A stretch of DNA of 15,728 nucleotides from assembly GCA_934725535.1 (NCBI GenBank), contig CAKVBV010000055.1, positions 1-15,728 of the forward strand. The letters run 5' to 3'. A model generated the notes under the pieces. That model had not been told where the DNA came from and made no database searches. It saw nothing but the letters and a program-made list of their open reading frames with translations. Both the position numbers and the translations under genes were made by a program. The stretch comes from an uncultured Bacteroidales bacterium (lineage in GTDB: Bacteria > Bacteroidota > Bacteroidia > Bacteroidales > Paludibacteraceae). Below, piece by piece: positions 12,247 through 15,728 of the stretch (its first letter is position 1; each line of letters starts with the position of its first letter).

Positions 12247-14040
12247 ATGCAAGCAATCATTTTAGCGGCAGGAATGGGCAAGCGCCTCGGCGAACTCACC
12301 AAGGGCAACACCAAATGTATGATTGAGGTCGGCGGCGAGACGCTCATCTCGCGGTTGCTGCGCCAACTGGACAGGCAGCACCTCTCGCGCATCGTGATGG
12401 TCATCGGCTACAAAGCACAGGAACTGCGCGACTACCTCGCCACCCTCCCCACCGCCACCCCCATCGAGTTCATCGAAAACACCATATACGACAAGACCAA
12501 CAACATCTACTCTCTCTATATGGCGAAGGACTACCTCTGCGCGGAAGACACGCTCCTCTTCGAGTCCGACATCATCATGGAAGACGCCGTCATCAACAAG
12601 TTGGTCAGCCATCCCTATCCCAACCTCGCCCTTGTGGACAAGTTCGAGAGTTGGATGGACGGCACCGTCGTCACCTTGGACAACGAAAACCGCATCCTGC
12701 GTTTCATACCCAACTCACAATTCCGCTACGAGGAGATACCGCAGTACTACAAAACCGTCAATATCTACAAGTTCTCGCGCGATTTCTCCACCAACATGTA
12801 CGTGCCGTTCCTCGAGGCGTACTGCACGGCGTTGGGGCGCAACGAGTACTACGAACAGGTGCTCCGCGTCATTACCATGCTGGACAATTCGGGTATGCGT
12901 GCCTTGCCTCTCAACGGCGAGCAATGGTACGAAATCGATGATATTCAGGACCTTGACATCGCCGAGTCCATCTTCACCGACCACCAATACGACCTCCTCT
13001 GCTCCCGCTACGGCGGTTACTGGCGTTATCCGCACATCTTGGACTTCTGCTATCTCGTCAATCCCTATTTCCCCAACCAACGTTTGCAGGACGAACTCTC
13101 TGCCAATTTCACGCGCTTGCTCACCGAGTACCCGTCCGGACAACGGGTAAATAACTTGCTGGTAGCCAAAGATTTCGGTGTAAAACAAGACTACATCACC
13201 GTCGGAAACGGAGCCGCCGAGTTAATCAAAATACTATCCGAGCAGGTTCTCGGCAAAGTAGGCGTTATCCGTCCCACTTTCGAGGAGTACCCAAACCGGT
13301 TTATGCCAGAACAAGTGGTTGTATATCAGACCGCTGCACCCGATTTCTCCTACACGGCGGACGACCTGATGACCTATTTTTCCGACAAGAACATCTGGTC
13401 GCTTGTGCTTATCAACCCCGACAACCCATCGGGCAATTATATCCCTTACGCCGACTGCCTCCGCCTCATAGAGTGGTGCCAACAGCGCGACATCGTACTC
13501 ATCTTGGACGAGAGTTTCATCGATTTCTCCGACGAGCACCCCACGTTTCTCAACAACGACCTCTTGCAGCGTTTTGACCGGCTGGTAGTTATCAAGAGTA
13601 TCTCCAAGTCCTACGGCGTTCCCGGACTGCGCCTCGGCGTGCTGGCAACCGCCAACCAATCGCTGATGACCCATATACGCCACACCACGCCGATATGGAA
13701 TATCAACTCTTTCGCCGAGTTTTTCCTTCAAATCCTCGGCAAATACGAGCATGCCTACCGGCAGGCGATGGACGATTTCCGCACCGAGCGCACACGCTTT
13801 GTCGGGCAGTTGCACACCATTCCTTACCTGCGTGTCCTGCCTTCCGAAGCCAACTATGTGCTCTGCGAGGTGCTGCCACCCCGCACGCCCCGCGAACTGG
13901 CAGTCCAACTCCTCAAACAGCACAATATCCTCATCAAGGACTGCTCAGCCAAATGCCACGGCAACTATATCCGCTTGGCAGTCCGCAACACCGAGGACAA
14001 CGACAAACTGCTCAACGCCCTGCGACAGACCCGCGAATAA
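12247..14040 (+). CDS. Fused LicC/PntC-like nucleotidyltransferase and PLP-dependent aminotransferase
   Basis: A 597-residue bifunctional enzyme. Residues ~1-245 are an NTP-transferase: IILAAGMGKRLGELTKGNTK (4-23), LFESDIIM with E106/D108, YKTVNIYKF (168-176) and WYEIDD (227-232). This pattern resembles LicC-type cytidylyltransferases, which make CDP-choline-like products. Residues ~255-597 are a fold-type I aminotransferase (HisC/CobD-like): TVGNGAAELI (318-327), NPDNPSGNY (390-398), ILDESFIDFS (419-428) and SISKSYGVPGLRLG with PLP-binding K454. A similar fusion is known as PntC in Treponema denticola, where the nucleotidyltransferase part makes CMP-2-aminoethylphosphonate and the second part is linked to 2-AEP formation. 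No PepM or phosphonopyruvate decarboxylase is in this window, so a phosphonate product is only one option; a phospho-amino-alcohol is another. It begins 59 bp after the AlbA_2 gene. Confidence 0.85.
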   Translation: MQAIILAAGMGKRLGELTKGNTKCMIEVGGETLISRLLRQLDRQHLSRIVMVIGYKAQELRDYLATLPTATPIEFIENTIYDKTNNIYSLYMAKDYLCAEDTLLFESDIIMEDAVINKLVSHPYPNLALVDKFESWMDGTVVTLDNENRILRFIPNSQFRYEEIPQYYKTVNIYKFSRDFSTNMYVPFLEAYCTALGRNEYYEQVLRVITMLDNSGMRALPLNGEQWYEIDDIQDLDIAESIFTDHQYDLLCSRYGGYWRYPHILDFCYLVNPYFPNQRLQDELSANFTRLLTEYPSGQRVNNLLVAKDFGVKQDYITVGNGAAELIKILSEQVLGKVGVIRPTFEEYPNRFMPEQVVVYQTAAPDFSYTADDLMTYFSDKNIWSLVLINPDNPSGNYIPYADCLRLIEWCQQRDIVLILDESFIDFSDEHPTFLNNDLLQRFDRLVVIKSISKSYGVPGLRLGVLATANQSLMTHIRHTTPIWNINSFAEFFLQILGKYEHAYRQAMDDFRTERTRFVGQLHTIPYLRVLPSEANYVLCEVLPPRTPRELAVQLLKQHNILIKDCSAKCHGNYIRLAVRNTEDNDKLLNALRQTRE

Positions 14041-14065
14041 CCCGCGATACACCCCCGAATCAATA
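14022..14065. repeat. 11-bp-period array, family C reversed, overlapping a stop codon
   Basis: Units gcgacagaccc (14022-14032), gcgaataaccc (14033-14043), gcgatacaccc (14044-14054) and ccgaatcaata (14055-14065). The first units encode the last residues and the TAA stop of the fusion enzyme. In reverse complement they match the family C units at 5040-5083. Confidence 0.75.
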
Positions 14066-14099
14066 TAGAATAAACATCGTGTCAAGAGTAGGTGATTCA

Positions 14100-14154
14100 G
14101 CAAGGGATAAGCAAGGGATAAGCAAGGGATAAGCAAGGGATGCGCAAGGGATAG
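14100..14154. repeat. 11-bp-period array, family A reversed (gcaagggataa)
   Basis: Five units: gcaagggataa at 14100-14110, 14111-14121 and 14122-14132 (identical), gcaagggatgc at 14133-14143, and gcaagggatag at 14144-14154. It is the reverse complement of the family A units at 4932-4964. It ends about 30 bp before the next start codon, so it would lie in that gene's leader or promoter area. I see no TAnnTTTG element here. Confidence 0.9.
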
Positions 14155-14185
14155 AAAACGGACATCAACAAGAAACGGCAATGCA

Positions 14186-15088
14186 ATGAAGCAAATAAGT
14201 AACCGACAAATACAGGATTTGAACATCACCCCTGCACAATGTGTAGAATGGGTGCGGGAGTCTTTCTGCTGCAAGTATAAGGCTCAACTCCCTCCCAAAA
14301 TCAGTTTGCACCCACAAGGCGCAGACTTCTTCAACACGATGCCTTGCCTGCTACCGCCGCAATACGACCGATTCGGGGTCAAAGTGGTATCCCGCATTGC
14401 AGGCAAGAAGCCCTCTTTGCACTCCGACCTGTTGCTTTACCAAGCCTCTACGGGTGACTTGCTTGCCTTTATGGAAGCCGATTGGATTACCCAAATGCGC
14501 ACTGGCGCGGTGGCTGCCTTAGCCATACAAACCTTGCAATCAGCCACCGCACAAACCTACGCTTTTGTGGGGTTGGGGAGTACCGCACACGCCACAATGC
14601 AATGCCTGCAAGCCATCTTACCTCTTGACTGGCATATTACTTGCAAACTGCTGCGCTACAAAGACCAAGCGGAACGGTTTGCGGCAGAGTTCGCTGCGAA
14701 AAACATAACCTTTGAGATAGTTGATACGCACAACGACTTGGTGCGCGATACAGATGTCCTCGTGTCCGCCGTAACGGAGATGCCCGAACTCTTCTGCCCT
14801 GACGACACCTTATATAAGAAAGGTGTTTTGGTTGTCCCTATCCATACGCGCGGTTTCCAGAATTGTGACTTGTTCTTCGACCATGTATTTGCCGACGACA
14901 GAGGACATGTCTGCCAATTCAAGTATTTCAATCAGTTCCGCAGATTCAACGAATTAAGCGAAGTCCTACTAGGAAGAGTCCCTGCCCGCCAATCCGATAC
15001 CGAACGCATCCTCTCCTACAACATCGGTCTCGGACTACACGACATCTACTTTGCCAACAAGATATATAACCTATTGTCAAAGCACTGA
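14186..15088 (+). CDS. Ornithine cyclodeaminase/mu-crystallin family protein
   Basis: A 300-residue member of the OCD/mu-crystallin family (NAD(P)-dependent imine/ketimine reductases and cyclodeaminases). Substrate-side motifs: PPKISLHP (36-43), GVKVVSR (65-71) and ADWITQMRTGAVAALA (98-113, with the family Arg105). The Rossmann nucleotide-binding loop is FVGLGSTAHATM (127-138). A later block, DTDVLVSAVTEMPELF, fits the second half of the fold. The length is slightly short for the family (usually 310-350). True ornithine cyclodeaminase, alanine dehydrogenase and siderophore amino acid enzymes share this fold, so the substrate cannot be assigned. Placement between the nucleotidyltransferase-aminotransferase fusion and LicD suggests it supplies or modifies an amino compound used for surface decoration (inference). 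Confidence 0.82.
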   Translation: MKQISNRQIQDLNITPAQCVEWVRESFCCKYKAQLPPKISLHPQGADFFNTMPCLLPPQYDRFGVKVVSRIAGKKPSLHSDLLLYQASTGDLLAFMEADWITQMRTGAVAALAIQTLQSATAQTYAFVGLGSTAHATMQCLQAILPLDWHITCKLLRYKDQAERFAAEFAAKNITFEIVDTHNDLVRDTDVLVSAVTEMPELFCPDDTLYKKGVLVVPIHTRGFQNCDLFFDHVFADDRGHVCQFKYFNQFRRFNELSEVLLGRVPARQSDTERILSYNIGLGLHDIYFANKIYNLLSKH

Positions 15089-15106
15089 TTAAACGCTACA
15101 ACAATT

Positions 15107-15728
15107 ATGGAAGATTTTTCAAAATATAATGGTGAAGGCACCAATCTGAGAAAGGCGCAGATGTGTATGCTCAACATACTGGTTGAGATAGACAAGGTAT
15201 GCCGAAAACACAACATCCCCTATTGGTTGGACAGCGGCACACTCATTGGAGCCGTACGGCATGGCGGATTTATCCCATGGGACGACGATATGGATATATG
15301 CGTCTTGCGAAAGGACTATCCACGCTTGCGCAAGGCACTGATAGCCGAACTGCCACCGCAATACCAATTATCTGATGCCCAATGCGACCCCTATTCGTTT
15401 GGTAATATCGGACGGGTCAAAGACACTCATTCCTATTGTAACTTTCCTCTGTTCCGCAAACAAAAGTCACAAGGTCTATGGGTGGACATCTTGGTACAAA
15501 CTCCTGCCACTCCCAAATGGTACAAGGGGCTGGTAGAGAAACTATATGGACGTGTTTTCCGTGAATTACACAATATCTCCGAGTCGCGCGGATTACCCCG
15601 TTGGCATTGTATTGTCAACAAGACGGCAGCCTATATCTTATCCCCGTTGGCGTTTTCGTTAGCCTTTATAGGTGATGTCTGGGGCAAGTGCCGTAAGGGT
15701 GGAGAACTAATGCATATCTGGGGAGAAT
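15107..15728 (+). CDS. LicD-family phosphotransferase (3' end outside the window)
   Basis: Open from ATG at 15107 to the window end, 207 codons, no stop. The LicD core is clear: YWLDSGTLIGAVRHGGF (39-55) followed by IPWDDDMDICV (56-66), the metal-binding nucleotidyltransferase-fold signature of the family. LicD proteins transfer phosphocholine or related phospho-substituents from a CDP-linked donor to surface glycans. It starts 18 bp after the OCD-like gene and so is probably in the same operon. The donor is plausibly made by the fused nucleotidyltransferase two genes upstream. The missing C-terminal part prevents judging completeness. Confidence 0.88.
   Translation, partial: MEDFSKYNGEGTNLRKAQMCMLNILVEIDKVCRKHNIPYWLDSGTLIGAVRHGGFIPWDDDMDICVLRKDYPRLRKALIAELPPQYQLSDAQCDPYSFGNIGRVKDTHSYCNFPLFRKQKSQGLWVDILVQTPATPKWYKGLVEKLYGRVFRELHNISESRGLPRWHCIVNKTAAYILSPLAFSLAFIGDVWGKCRKGGELMHIWGE

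Overview
The window looks like a chromosomal segment of a Bacteroidales (Bacteroidetes) bacterium. The signs are a protein with a C-terminal type IX secretion (Por/T9SS) sorting domain, three intergenic promoters of the Bacteroidetes type (TTTG or TTG, a spacer of exactly 20 bp, then TAnnTTTG), starts without strong Shine-Dalgarno sequences, a NamZ/DUF1343 lipoprotein, and a fused FAD/Fe-S glycolate/lactate-type oxidoreductase. No species can be named from sequence reading alone.

Layout. 1-865: terminator of an upstream unit, a perfect 21-bp inverted repeat, an 11-bp-period tandem array, and tRNA-Gln(CTG) with promoter and terminator. 866-3064 (minus): a three-module adhesin-like T9SS protein lacking its N-terminus and signal peptide. 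3173-3515: tRNA-Ser(GCT) (minus) with terminator and promoter, divergent from the namZ promoter. 3581-4837: namZ-like exo-N-acetylmuramidase lipoprotein. 4838-5152: intergenic region with three consecutive 11-bp-period arrays. 5153-8430: FAD/Fe-S oxidoreductase overlapping a KdsC-like phosphatase by ATGA. 8424-8523: three operator-like palindromes exactly 41 bp apart. 8535-9998: a hipB-hipS-hipT toxin-antitoxin operon. 10008-10763: IspD/TarI-like cytidylyltransferase carrying a repeat-derived insertion. 10760-12187: AlbA_2/HTH regulator. 12247-14040: nucleotidyltransferase-aminotransferase fusion. 14022-14154: more 11-bp-period arrays. 14186-15088: ornithine cyclodeaminase/mu-crystallin family protein. 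15107-end: LicD-family phosphotransferase, cut by the window edge.

How the genes may work together. The right half reads as a cell-surface decoration locus: a KdsC-like sugar-phosphate phosphatase, two CTP/NTP-dependent nucleotidyltransferases (one fused to a PLP aminotransferase), an imine-reductase-like enzyme and a LicD transferase. Together these suggest synthesis of a nucleotide-activated amino compound and its transfer as a phospho-substituent onto a glycan. The exact compound cannot be read from the window. A HipBST module sits inside this run, 9 bp upstream of the cytidylyltransferase, so toxin-antitoxin and surface-chemistry genes may share a transcript.

The most unusual non-coding signal is a set of tandem arrays that all have an 11-bp period but several different unit sequences. 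Two array families occur at both 4.9-5.1 kb and 14.0-14.15 kb, in the same order but inverted. The 41-bp phased operators upstream of hipB are the clearest regulatory signal.
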